A stretch of 5,549 nucleotides of DNA from Acidobacteriota bacterium (lineage in GTDB: Bacteria; Acidobacteriota; Terriglobia; Terriglobales; Acidobacteriaceae): assembly GCA_003225655.1 (NCBI GenBank), contig QIAW01000062.1, positions 1 to 5,549 of the forward strand. Reading direction: 5' to 3'. A program made the position numbers and the translations under genes. The number at the start of each line of letters is the position of its first letter. Positions within the stretch are counted from its first letter, which is position 1. The notes beneath the pieces were generated by a model that did no database searches, was not told the origin of the DNA, and saw nothing but the letters and a program-made list of their open reading frames with translations. Shown here piece by piece: positions 1 through 5,512 of the stretch.

Positions 1-2
1 TC

Positions 3-1346
3 GTCGCGTCTTTTGGCGTGGCTTATATCGCCTATCGCGGTGTGAACGGTTCGACCTCGGTCAACATTGCCATTAACGTTATTCAGATTTCCGCACTGAT
101 TGTGTTCGCGGTGATGGCCCTGGGCTACCGCATGAACCATCCACCGGGTAAGAGCGGCTTGCAATGGGACGCCAGTTCAGGCGCGGCCTACGATTATCAG
201 TATAAGACGGAGAAGACGGCCGCCAACGGTCAGACTACAGAGACGATCGTGCGTGACTCGAACGGCGTACCCCAGCCGCTGCTGGATGCTTCCGGCAAAC
301 CCGTGCCGTATACGGTCACCTATCCAGAGAAGGACGATAGCGGTAATTTTGTTTCTCATCCCACTGCTCGTTCCGTTATCGGCGCCCACAACTGGGGCTG
401 GGTCTTTGTGCAAGCTACGGTCGCCATTCTGATTCTCGTGGGTTTTGAATCGGTAACTGCGATGGGCGGCGAGGCCAAGAATCCCAAACGAGATGTGCCC
501 ATTGCGGTGATCACGTCATTGCTGGTACAGGGGGCCTTCTGCTACCTCTTCGAGTACTTTGCGGCGAACTACTTCCTGAATAGCGGGTATCCGTTGTCGG
601 CGGCGCAAGGCTCGGCGGCGCCTGTCGGCGACATGATGATCATGGTGGGCGATGCCATCCTCGGTCCGGGCCATGGCAAAATCTTCATGTTGATCCAGGC
701 GTTCACAGTGTTCCTGGCGCTGATTGGCACAACGCTCTCATGCATGAACACGGGAGCGCGCGTCACTTATGCCATGGGGAAAGATGAAGAAGTGCCCGAG
801 CACTTCGGCATATTGCACGGCAAGAACCTGACCCCGCACCGCGCCATCTGGACGTTGGCGGCAATTTCAGCGGTGGTGGGTTGCCTGGGAGTAGCTTTGG
901 CGTTCGGCGATGCCGGTGCTCCGGCAGATTCCGCCATCCAGGCGTTGCCGCATGGCATCTTGTCGAGCTTCGGTTACACCACGCACGACGCGATGGCGAA
1001 GCTGCCCAATTCCTTGCTGACGGTCACGCTGGCCTCAAACTTTGGCACATTCTTGCTTTATGCCTTGAGCTGCGTGATCTGCCTGGTGGCCTATCATAAT
1101 CATCCCAACTTTAAGCCGATACGCCACTTTGTTATTCCCATTTTCGGATTGTTGGCCAACCTGGCCTGCATGGCCTTCTATTTGATTGGGCCGTTTATGG
1201 GTTACGGTACGAAGATGGAGCCGCTATTGGCTTTGGCGATTGCGGGAGTTTGGGCCATCTATGGCTGGATCTACTTTGTCCGCTCGAGTAAGGCTTCAGG
1301 GCGGACGACGCTGGTCCGCGAACGGGCCAACGCTAATTCGGTGTAA
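3..1346 (+). CDS. APC-superfamily amino acid permease, 5'-truncated by window edge
   Basis: This is the C-terminal part of a cytoplasmic-membrane amino acid/polyamine transporter. The frame is open to the left edge: the codons before the GTG at 18 read VASFG, so that GTG is an internal Val and the true start lies outside the window. About eight transmembrane helices are visible, matching helices 5-12 of the 12-helix LeuT fold. Counting the GTG at 18 as residue 1, the diagnostic helix-6 motif GFESVTAMGGEAKNPKRD lies at residues 142-159, followed by the basic cytoplasmic loop expected of APC proteins. The helix-8 end NTGARVTYAMGKDEEVPEHF is also typical. Residues 40-126, between helices 5 and 6, form a long hydrophilic loop rich in Gly, Thr, Asp and Tyr, far larger than usual and predicted to face outside. 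The substrate cannot be read from the sequence. A terminator follows. The family call is strong; specificity is unknown. Confidence 0.93.
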   Translation, partial: VASFGVAYIAYRGVNGSTSVNIAINVIQISALIVFAVMALGYRMNHPPGKSGLQWDASSGAAYDYQYKTEKTAANGQTTETIVRDSNGVPQPLLDASGKPVPYTVTYPEKDDSGNFVSHPTARSVIGAHNWGWVFVQATVAILILVGFESVTAMGGEAKNPKRDVPIAVITSLLVQGAFCYLFEYFAANYFLNSGYPLSAAQGSAAPVGDMMIMVGDAILGPGHGKIFMLIQAFTVFLALIGTTLSCMNTGARVTYAMGKDEEVPEHFGILHGKNLTPHRAIWTLAAISAVVGCLGVALAFGDAGAPADSAIQALPHGILSSFGYTTHDAMAKLPNSLLTVTLASNFGTFLLYALSCVICLVAYHNHPNFKPIRHFVIPIFGLLANLACMAFYLIGPFMGYGTKMEPLLALAIAGVWAIYGWIYFVRSSKASGRTTLVRERANANSV

Positions 1347-1356
1347 TTCTTTCGGC

Positions 1357-1389
1357 GTGAGCCGGGTCCTCACACGAGACCCTGCTCGC
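1357..1389 (+). other. imperfect hairpin downstream of permease stop
   Basis: Bases 1357-1371 pair with 1376-1389 around an ACAC loop. The inner arm GGGTC(C)TC pairs with GAGACCC with one bulged C, and the outer arm GTGAGC pairs with GCTCGC through one G-U wobble. A single mismatch separates the two. No T-tract follows, so it is not an intrinsic terminator by itself. It lies 10 bases after the permease stop and 22 bases before the terminator stem. It may protect the transcript's 3' end or act together with the terminator; this is inference from pairing only. Confidence 0.45.
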
Positions 1390-1411
1390 ACAAAACTCGG
1401 TGACAAAAACG

Positions 1412-1438
1412 CGGGCGGACTTTTGTCCGCCCGTTTTT
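1412..1438 (+). terminator. Rho-independent terminator after the permease
   Basis: A perfect 9-bp GC-rich stem, CGGGCGGAC (1412-1420) with GTCCGCCCG (1425-1433), closes a TTTT loop and is followed by TTTTT (1434-1438). An A-run at 1405-1409 precedes the stem, so the minus strand also reads as a terminator. It ends the permease transcript and separates it from the phosphatase gene, which must therefore have its own promoter or depend on read-through. Confidence 0.92.
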
Positions 1439-1529
1439 ACGAGGCATCATGTACGCTAATCATGGAGGGTGGTCTCCTGGAGGCGCTGAAGGCGTTGTTG
1501 CCGGCAGGCGGCGTCCACAGCAAAGCACT

Positions 1530-2330
1530 ATGTTGCAAGTGGAGTTCTCGCAGCTTTCTGATTGCGGGCTTAGACGCGAACATAACGAGGATTACATCGG
1601 GTACGTGGTTCCCGAGACGCCGGAGCTGGCGCGCAGCCGTGGTTGGCTGTTTGCATTGGCTGATGGCGTCGGCGGGCAAGACCGGGGTGAACTGGCCTCA
1701 CGCACGGCGATAGAAAGCCTGCTCGAGGGCTTTCGCCAATCGACCCCCGGAGAGCTGCACACAGCAGTGCTGCCGCGCCTGGTGCAGACCGCCAACGCGC
1801 ACGTGCACGAGGCAGGAATGGCCTCGGGAGGGGCCAGCATAACGATTGCAACCACCCTGGTGGCCTGCGGTCTGCGTTTTGACCGGGCGACGGTGGCCCA
1901 CGTGGGGGATTCGCGCTGTTATCTGGTTCGCCGTGGTGTTGCCAAGCCGCTGACGCGAGATCACACCGTGGCCAGCGAGCAAGTTGCCCTGGGATTACTA
2001 TCGGCCCGGGAGGCTGCCGAGGTGTCAACCCGGCACGTGCTCAGCCGCTCGTTGGGAAACGACCTTTTCGTCAATGTAGAAACCAGCGAGCACCAGATTT
2101 TCGCCGGCGACGTGCTCCTGCTTTGCTCCGATGGATTGCACGGCGCCCTCACACCTTCGGAAATAGCGCACATCATCGGTCACAGCGACAGCGTGAACAC
2201 AGCGGCGCAAAAGCTGGTGGAAGTGGCGAACCATCAGGACGGTAGCGATAATATCAGCGTGCAACTGATTCGTGTTCGGAGCGTCGAACGGATCGGCATG
2301 TATCGCGGGCGGCCGTACAAACTCCGTTAA
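1530..2330 (+). CDS. PP2C-family Ser/Thr protein phosphatase
   Basis: Metal-dependent (Mn/Mg) PPM phosphatase, 266 residues, single catalytic domain, cytosolic, expected to remove phosphate from Ser/Thr of kinase targets. All core motifs are present: DCGLRREHNED at 11-21 (Arg16, Asp21), ADGVGG at 44-49 (Asp45), TTL at 108-110, HVGDSRCYL at 124-132, RSLG at 173-176, LLLCSDGL at 196-203 (Asp201) and GSDNIS at 238-243 (Asp240, Asn241). The metal-binding aspartates are intact, so it should be active. No signal peptide, membrane segment or sensor domain is seen. The frame also opens at ATG 1449, but that start lies 10 bases past the terminator T-tract and adds 27 Gly/Pro/Arg-rich residues outside the fold. 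I prefer ATG 1530, where the fold begins, although no good Shine-Dalgarno precedes it. A GAGG at 1441-1444 keeps 1449 possible. The kinase two genes downstream is the natural partner. Confidence 0.93.
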   Translation: MLQVEFSQLSDCGLRREHNEDYIGYVVPETPELARSRGWLFALADGVGGQDRGELASRTAIESLLEGFRQSTPGELHTAVLPRLVQTANAHVHEAGMASGGASITIATTLVACGLRFDRATVAHVGDSRCYLVRRGVAKPLTRDHTVASEQVALGLLSAREAAEVSTRHVLSRSLGNDLFVNVETSEHQIFAGDVLLLCSDGLHGALTPSEIAHIIGHSDSVNTAAQKLVEVANHQDGSDNISVQLIRVRSVERIGMYRGRPYKLR

Positions 2331-2387
2331 TTTTTTGGTAGTGTCTCAGTTTGAAATCCGCCCAGAGTCGTTTAGGCTGGCGCTTTC

Positions 2388-2393
2388 TATAAT
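2388..2393 (+). promoter_or_regulatory. -10 box of a promoter for the SnoaL-like gene
   Basis: A perfect TATAAT lies 24 bases before ATG 2418 and places the transcript start near 2400, just ahead of the ribosome binding site. No good -35 hexamer sits at 16-18 bases (GAGTCG occupies the 17-base position), so the promoter may be weak or factor-dependent. It suggests that this gene, and possibly the kinase after it, can be transcribed separately from the phosphatase. Confidence 0.5.
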
Positions 2394-2405
2394 CTTGGCA
2401 GTAAC

Positions 2406-2412
2406 GAAGGAG
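2406..2412 (+). promoter_or_regulatory. ribosome binding site fixing the start at 2418
   Basis: GAAGGAG lies five bases before ATG 2418. It overlaps the in-frame GTG at 2412, which rules out that earlier start. It is the only strong Shine-Dalgarno sequence seen in the window. Confidence 0.85.
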
Positions 2413-2417
2413 TGACT

Positions 2418-2801
2418 ATGCCTGAACTGGAGCACAACAAGCAGAACATCATGGCTTTCTACGACCTAATGTTCAATCAGTGTCGCCCCCGGGAGGCGAT
2501 CGAGCGGTATGCGGGAGAGCAGTACATCCAGCACAATCCGGGCGTCGCTGATGGCAAGGAAGGGTTCATTGCGTATTTCGAGGAAGCCGCTCGCGATTAC
2601 CCCGGTAAGCGTGTGGAATTCAAACGGGTGATCGCCGAGGGCGACTATGTGGTTCTTCATTGTCGCCAGGACTGGCCGGGCGATCATGTGTGGGCCGGAA
2701 TCGACATCTTCCGGCTCGATGATCAAGGCAAGGTCGTGGAACACTGGGACGTGCTGCAAATTGTGCCCGATCAGGCTGCAAATTCCAACGGGATGTTCTG
2801 A
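2418..2801 (+). CDS. SnoaL-like / NTF2-fold small protein
   Basis: A 127-residue soluble protein of the SnoaL-like group (predicted SnoaL-like aldol condensation enzymes of the NTF2-like fold). Family signs are the N-terminal helix with NKQNIMAFYDLMFNQ (7-21), the YIQHNPGVADG motif (36-46) and the C-terminal strands FKRVIAEGDYVVLHC (68-82), IDIFRLDDQGKVVEHWDVLQ (95-114). His39 and the HWD triad (109-111) lie where related proteins line the pocket. Length is normal for the family and the protein appears complete. These proteins form small alpha+beta barrels; most members have no proven reaction, so no substrate is assigned. The gene sits between the phosphatase (87 bases upstream) and the kinase (210 bases downstream) on the same strand but has its own -10 box and a strong ribosome binding site. 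No signal peptide is seen. Confidence 0.88.
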   Translation: MPELEHNKQNIMAFYDLMFNQCRPREAIERYAGEQYIQHNPGVADGKEGFIAYFEEAARDYPGKRVEFKRVIAEGDYVVLHCRQDWPGDHVWAGIDIFRLDDQGKVVEHWDVLQIVPDQAANSNGMF

Positions 2802-2823
2802 TTCCGCGATGTCCCTACAAAGG

Positions 2824-2840
2824 TTCGGCTCGCGGCCGAA
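2824..2840 (+). other. short hairpin in the SnoaL-kinase intergenic region
   Basis: TTCGGC (2824-2829) pairs with GCCGAA (2835-2840) around a five-base loop, 22 bases after the SnoaL-like stop. No T-run follows on the + strand, so it is at best a weak 3'-end structure. The rest of 2802-3011 holds only an isolated -10-like TATGAT at 2901-2906 with no matching -35. Confidence 0.25.
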
Positions 2841-3011
2841 AATTCAAACTGAGACGTTACCGATTTTTGCATGCGACAATCCTTTCACCCCAGCCTGCGC
2901 TATGATGGTGGTATTCCATTAGCCTATCGACTCCCATCTCTTGAAACTGATGATTTCTTCCGGGAGCCTTTGTGCCTGATGGATGGAAAGCTCTGACATA
3001 ATTCGATTGCG

Positions 3012-4016
3012 ATGATCTTACTTCACGTCGGCGACCAACTCGACCACTACGTCATTGAAAAGTTGATTGCCCGCAGCGGCATGGCCTCGATTTTTCGTGG
3101 CACGGATACGCGTACGGGCAAGCCGGTCGCCATCAAAATTCCTCATCCTGAAATGGAAAGCGACCCGGTGTTCTTCGACCGCTTTCAGCGCGAGCATGAT
3201 ATCGGCACGAAACTCGACCATCCCGGCGTAATGAAGGTAATGGCTGACGATGACCGCAGCCAGCTCTACATGGTCATGGAATGGGTGGAAGGAAGGCTGC
3301 TACGCCAGCTTCTGAACGAGCAAAAGGTGCTTCCGCCCGACCGCGCAGTCAAGATCACCCTGGGAATTGCCCACGCACTGGATTACATCCATCGCCATGG
3401 CGTGGTTCACCGCGATCTGAAGCCGGAAAACGTCATGATTGACGCCCATGACAATATCAAGCTCATTGACTTCGGCATCGCCGCCAATGCGGGTGCGCGG
3501 CGGCTGACCTTTGCCAAGCTGTCAGCGACCATGGGAACGCCTGATTACATCTCTCCTGAGCAGGTGAAAGGGAAGCGCGGAGACGCCCGCAGCGACCTCT
3601 ACGCGCTGGGCGTGATGCTGTATGAAATGCTCACGGGAAAAGTTCCGTTTCAGGGGCCGAACCCCTTTGCCATCATGAATGACCGGCTGCTGAACAATCC
3701 TGTGCCGCCGCGCGAAGTAAATCCTGAAATCTCTCCCCAGTTGCAGGAAGTTATTTACCGCGCCCTGGAGCGCGATCCTAGAAAGCGCTACGCCAACGCC
3801 CATGAGTTTGCCTGGGACCTGGAACACCAGGACCAGGTGGGAGTGGCCGACCGCGCCGAATTGCGCGATTGGAAGCAGCGACGCTCGCCTTTGATGAGGA
3901 GAGTCCTGTTTTACATTGCGATGGCGTTGATCCCCATCCCCTCACCGTATGAGTTAGCCTACTTCCGGGCGCGCCCACGATATGTATACGTGAGGGGCTT
4001 CGGGCCCGGCAAATAA
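3012..4016 (+). CDS. Hanks-type Ser/Thr protein kinase with aberrant C-terminus
   Basis: Eukaryotic-like Ser/Thr kinase, 334 residues, catalytic domain about 13-270. Visible motifs: nucleotide loop LIARSGMASIFRG (18-30), VAIK with Lys42, helix-C Glu61, hinge MVMEWVEG (87-94), HRDLKPEN (133-140, Asp135), DFG (153-155), GTPDYISPEQ (175-184), SDLYALG (194-200) and Arg259. All catalytic residues are intact, and the HRD motif marks an RD kinase regulated through its activation loop (Thr166, Ser171 and Thr173 are candidates). The nucleotide loop is divergent: only Gly23 remains of the usual glycines. It resembles the kinase half of fused PP2C-kinase proteins, fitting the PP2C gene upstream. A basic stretch (288-297) leads to a short hydrophobic run, VLFYIAMALIPI (298-309), too short for a normal anchor. 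The last 19 residues are antisense to the methyltransferase 3' end. The start is the first ATG after an in-frame TGA at 2994; there is no clear Shine-Dalgarno. Confidence 0.92.
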   Translation: MILLHVGDQLDHYVIEKLIARSGMASIFRGTDTRTGKPVAIKIPHPEMESDPVFFDRFQREHDIGTKLDHPGVMKVMADDDRSQLYMVMEWVEGRLLRQLLNEQKVLPPDRAVKITLGIAHALDYIHRHGVVHRDLKPENVMIDAHDNIKLIDFGIAANAGARRLTFAKLSATMGTPDYISPEQVKGKRGDARSDLYALGVMLYEMLTGKVPFQGPNPFAIMNDRLLNNPVPPREVNPEISPQLQEVIYRALERDPRKRYANAHEFAWDLEHQDQVGVADRAELRDWKQRRSPLMRRVLFYIAMALIPIPSPYELAYFRARPRYVYVRGFGPGK

Positions 4017-4570
4017 TTGGCGTCTAATTCCACAAAAGTAAAGCCCGCCGAACGAATCAAGGAATCAATCTTACGATTAAGATTGCAGCCGCCCGCGATG
4101 GCCTTCCATGGCCGATTCAACCGATTTTGCCAGGCGTTCACCTTCGGCTCAGGAGCAAGCCCATGCTCCACAAAAAGCAGATCGCACCCTGGTTTCAATA
4201 CACGCCGCATCTCATGAAGGGCTTTGTTTGCGTCAGGTATGGAGCACAAAGTCCAGGTCATCACGATAGTATCGATCGTCTGGCTCTCTAAAGGAATCTC
4301 TTCCGCAGAGCCGTTCATGAACTCTACCGGGAATGCGACGGAGGCGGCCGTTTTGCGCGCCAGTTGCAGGAGCTCCCTTGATGGATCTATCCCGTACACC
4401 TCCGCGACCCCGTTGGAATAGAACGGCAGGTTGAGTCCTGAACCAATTCCCACTTCCAAAACCCGGCCCCGGGCCCGAGGAATGATTTGCGACCGGCAAC
4501 GAGTCGACTCTTTGTTGCGCATCGCGAGATTGACAAAATGCGGAAATACGAATTTTCGGTAAAAGCCCAT
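3959..4570 (-). CDS. class I SAM-dependent methyltransferase, METTL7/TMT1-like
   Basis: A complete 203-residue Rossmann-fold methyltransferase. Motif I VLEVGIGSGLNL is at 37-48 and the acidic ribose-binding residue is Asp62 in YGIDPS. NGSAEEIPL (86-94) precedes TIDTIVMTWTLCSIPD (98-113), and RRVLKPGCDLLFVEH (122-136) is motif III-like. The C-terminal part, with WQNRLNRPWK, the GGCNLNR block near 160-166 and the GRARK tail, matches the architecture of METTL7/TMT1 thiol S-methyltransferases and their bacterial relatives (LCS-, PGG-, EH-, WQ-, GCNL-type blocks); in this recall-based comparison the second Gly of PGG is Cys here. The substrate is unproven: a small thiol or lipid-like acceptor is possible. 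There is no long N-terminal anchor, only an amphipathic start (1-17). No Shine-Dalgarno is seen, and a -10-like TATAAC nine bases upstream suggests a very short leader. The gene converges with the kinase and overlaps it by 58 bases. Confidence 0.9.
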   Translation of the reverse strand: MGFYRKFVFPHFVNLAMRNKESTRCRSQIIPRARGRVLEVGIGSGLNLPFYSNGVAEVYGIDPSRELLQLARKTAASVAFPVEFMNGSAEEIPLESQTIDTIVMTWTLCSIPDANKALHEMRRVLKPGCDLLFVEHGLAPEPKVNAWQNRLNRPWKAIAGGCNLNRKIDSLIRSAGFTFVELDANYLPGPKPLTYTYRGRARK

Positions 4571-4579
4571 GAGGACCCG

Positions 4580-4585
4580 GTTATA
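4580..4585 (-). promoter_or_regulatory. possible -10 box for the methyltransferase
   Basis: Minus-strand TATAAC ends nine bases before the methyltransferase ATG. If used, transcription would start one to three bases before the ATG, giving a nearly leaderless mRNA, consistent with the absence of a Shine-Dalgarno. No recognisable -35 is found at 16-18 bases. Confidence 0.3.
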
Positions 4586-4683
4586 TTCAGAACACAGAGC
4601 ACATCTGTACCTTGGCGCCAGTCCTTGCCTTTCATGCTCTGGAACAACTTCTGATTGCCGTTTTTGTTGTTGCCGCCCCTTTC

Positions 4684-4717
4684 ATTATGAATTCTTTACG
4701 AATCATTTATTCATAAT
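4684..4717. repeat. AT-rich inverted repeat, operator-like
   Basis: ATTATGAAT (4684-4692) and ATTCATAAT (4709-4717) are a perfect 9-bp inverted repeat with a 16-base spacer, in the most AT-rich stretch of the window. The arm spacing and intergenic position would suit a dimeric regulator, or a weak hairpin. A chance origin in AT-rich DNA cannot be excluded. Confidence 0.45.
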
Positions 4718-4745
4718 TTAGGGCGTGCGAAGTAGCTTAGCAGTT

Positions 4746-4836
4746 GCCATCTCATGAGCACCGAGGAACATTCTCAAACCGTAGCATTCTCCGAGAATGG
4801 TCGTGCTTCGCAGAATCTCCTTGTTCATGAGATGGC
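4746..4836. repeat. nested 91-base inverted repeat
   Basis: GCCATCTCATGA (4746-4757) and TCATGAGATGGC (4825-4836) are a perfect 12-bp inverted repeat. Inside, three more pairings share almost the same centre (4791-4793): AGGA (4764-4767) with TCCT (4818-4821), ATTCT (4770-4774) with AGAAT (4812-4816), and CATTCT (4785-4790) with AGAATG (4794-4799) around a three-base loop. CATTCTC also occurs twice in direct orientation (4769, 4785). The coaxial nesting suggests a folded RNA leader or a small palindromic repeat element. It covers two upstream in-frame ATGs (4797, 4827) of the next gene, which argues against those starts. Confidence 0.6.
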
Positions 4837-4886
4837 TTCGCCTCAAACTTTCTTCTGCGGAGGTACGTAGGCGTATCGTCAAGGTC

Positions 4887-5153
4887 ATGACCATAAAACT
4901 CGAATTATTGAACTGGATGACTGGAATTCTACTGGTGGCCGCGGGGGGCGTTGAAGCGGTCCGTGGACGGGTTCCCGAAGCCCTCAACTGGATTATCTTC
5001 GGCTCGATGTATCTCGTTATGGATGACTATAAAAGCAATCCGTCGCCTGTAACGAAGACAGAGTGGCTTACCCACATCTCTAGAACGATTTTCAGTTGGG
5101 TGGGCCTGTTTGGTGCTCTTTTTATTACTGTCTATTTTTGTGTCAAGAGATAA
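4887..5153 (+). CDS. small three-helix membrane protein of unknown function
   Basis: An 88-residue protein with three probable membrane segments, about 8-25 (LNWMTGILLVAAGGVEAV), 32-46 (ALNWIIFGSMYLVMD) and 67-86 (TIFSWVGLFGALFITVYFCV). A polar loop, DDYKSNPSPVTKTEWLTHISR (46-66), lies between the second and third helices, and the protein ends in KR. LNW recurs at 8-10 and 33-35 at the start of the first two helices, hinting at a repeated helix unit. The style resembles uncharacterised small acidobacterial membrane proteins, from memory only. ATG 4887 is chosen because the protein-like sequence begins there and AAGG sits just upstream, although at only two bases. The frame opens further to ATG 4827 and ATG 4797, but both lie within the nested palindrome and would add a basic segment (VLRRISLFMRWLRLKL). 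No function is proposed. Confidence 0.68.
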   Translation: MTIKLELLNWMTGILLVAAGGVEAVRGRVPEALNWIIFGSMYLVMDDYKSNPSPVTKTEWLTHISRTIFSWVGLFGALFITVYFCVKR

Positions 5154-5356
5154 CGGGCTATTTTTTTGGAATGACTCTGGCTGTCGAAACTGGACAAGTT
5201 CTGATTTTTGAGAAAAAACCGCAGTACGAAGCGTTGCCCCTCGCCAACCCGCCCAACAGTTGATCCTTTGACGCAAGAATCCAGGCCATCTTGCCTGAGA
5301 ATCTTTTTATGGGTTCCTTACGCTTTCCTTATACACCGATCTTTACTCTGCAATGA
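5154..5356. other. intergenic region, no recognised element
   Basis: These 203 bases between the two small membrane-protein genes contain a T-run (5161-5167) without a usable stem and an isolated TTGACG (5268-5273) without a -10 at normal spacing. Open frames on either strand look non-coding by composition. Confidence 0.4.
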
Positions 5357-5512
5357 ATGCTGCATGCAGTCATCCGGATTCTCGGAATAGTGTTCATCAT
5401 CGGGGCGGTTGGCTCGGCCTTGGTTTTTATTCTGACTTTCATAGAAGATCTGCGAGAAATCTGGCGGGACGATGAGCCTAAGGGTCCGAAAGGGGTGAAT
5501 AAACGTAAGTGA
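5357..5512 (+). CDS. 51-residue single-helix membrane protein
   Basis: A short gene, too small for many gene finders. The product has one strong hydrophobic segment, VIRILGIVFIIGAVGSALVF (5-24) continuing ILTFIE, then an acidic amphipathic stretch, EDLREIWRDDE (30-40), and a basic Lys/Gly/Pro tail, PKGPKGVNKRK (41-51), ending at TGA. This order is characteristic of real small membrane proteins, and I recall similar short acidobacterial proteins with an FIEDLxEL-like block after the helix. The start follows directly on an in-frame TGA (5354-5356), so the ORF cannot extend further upstream. No clear Shine-Dalgarno precedes the ATG. It is 203 bases beyond the three-helix protein. Function is unknown; membrane-complex subunit or regulator roles are only guesses. 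Confidence 0.6.
   Translation: MLHAVIRILGIVFIIGAVGSALVFILTFIEDLREIWRDDEPKGPKGVNKRK

Larger units (their letters stand above)
4571..4886. other. 316-base AT-rich divergent intergenic region
   Basis: This region separates the minus-strand methyltransferase from the plus-strand small membrane protein and should hold both promoters. It contains two inverted-repeat structures, listed separately. A loose plus-strand pair, TTGTTG (4664-4669) and TATGAA (4686-4691) with 16 bases between, is a weak promoter candidate whose -10 falls in the first inverted repeat. No RNA gene or convincing coding sequence is seen. Confidence 0.55.

Noticed and set aside
1186..1713. 175-codon plus-strand open frame across the permease end, terminator and phosphatase start
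   Set aside because: It overlaps two well-supported genes in another frame, crosses the terminator, and its Trp/Arg/Ser-rich product shows no family features.
1570..2028. 152-codon minus-strand open frame inside the phosphatase gene
   Set aside because: It is a Pro/Arg/Ala-rich shadow typical of the complement of GC-rich coding DNA, while the plus strand encodes every PP2C motif.
2901..2906. TATGAT as a promoter -10 for the kinase
   Set aside because: No -35-like hexamer lies at 15-19 bases and there is no extended -10 TG; the match alone is too common to annotate.
5157..5167. T-run after the three-helix protein as a terminator
   Set aside because: The bases before it (CGGGCTA) form no stem of useful length, so an intrinsic terminator is not supported.
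5268..5273. TTGACG as a -35 box for the 51-residue protein
   Set aside because: No -10-like hexamer lies 16-19 bases downstream; the nearest weak candidate (GAGAAT) is 23 bases away.
4929..5276. 115-codon minus-strand open frame
   Set aside because: It is largely antisense to the three-helix membrane protein, and its product is a low-quality mix without domain or membrane pattern.
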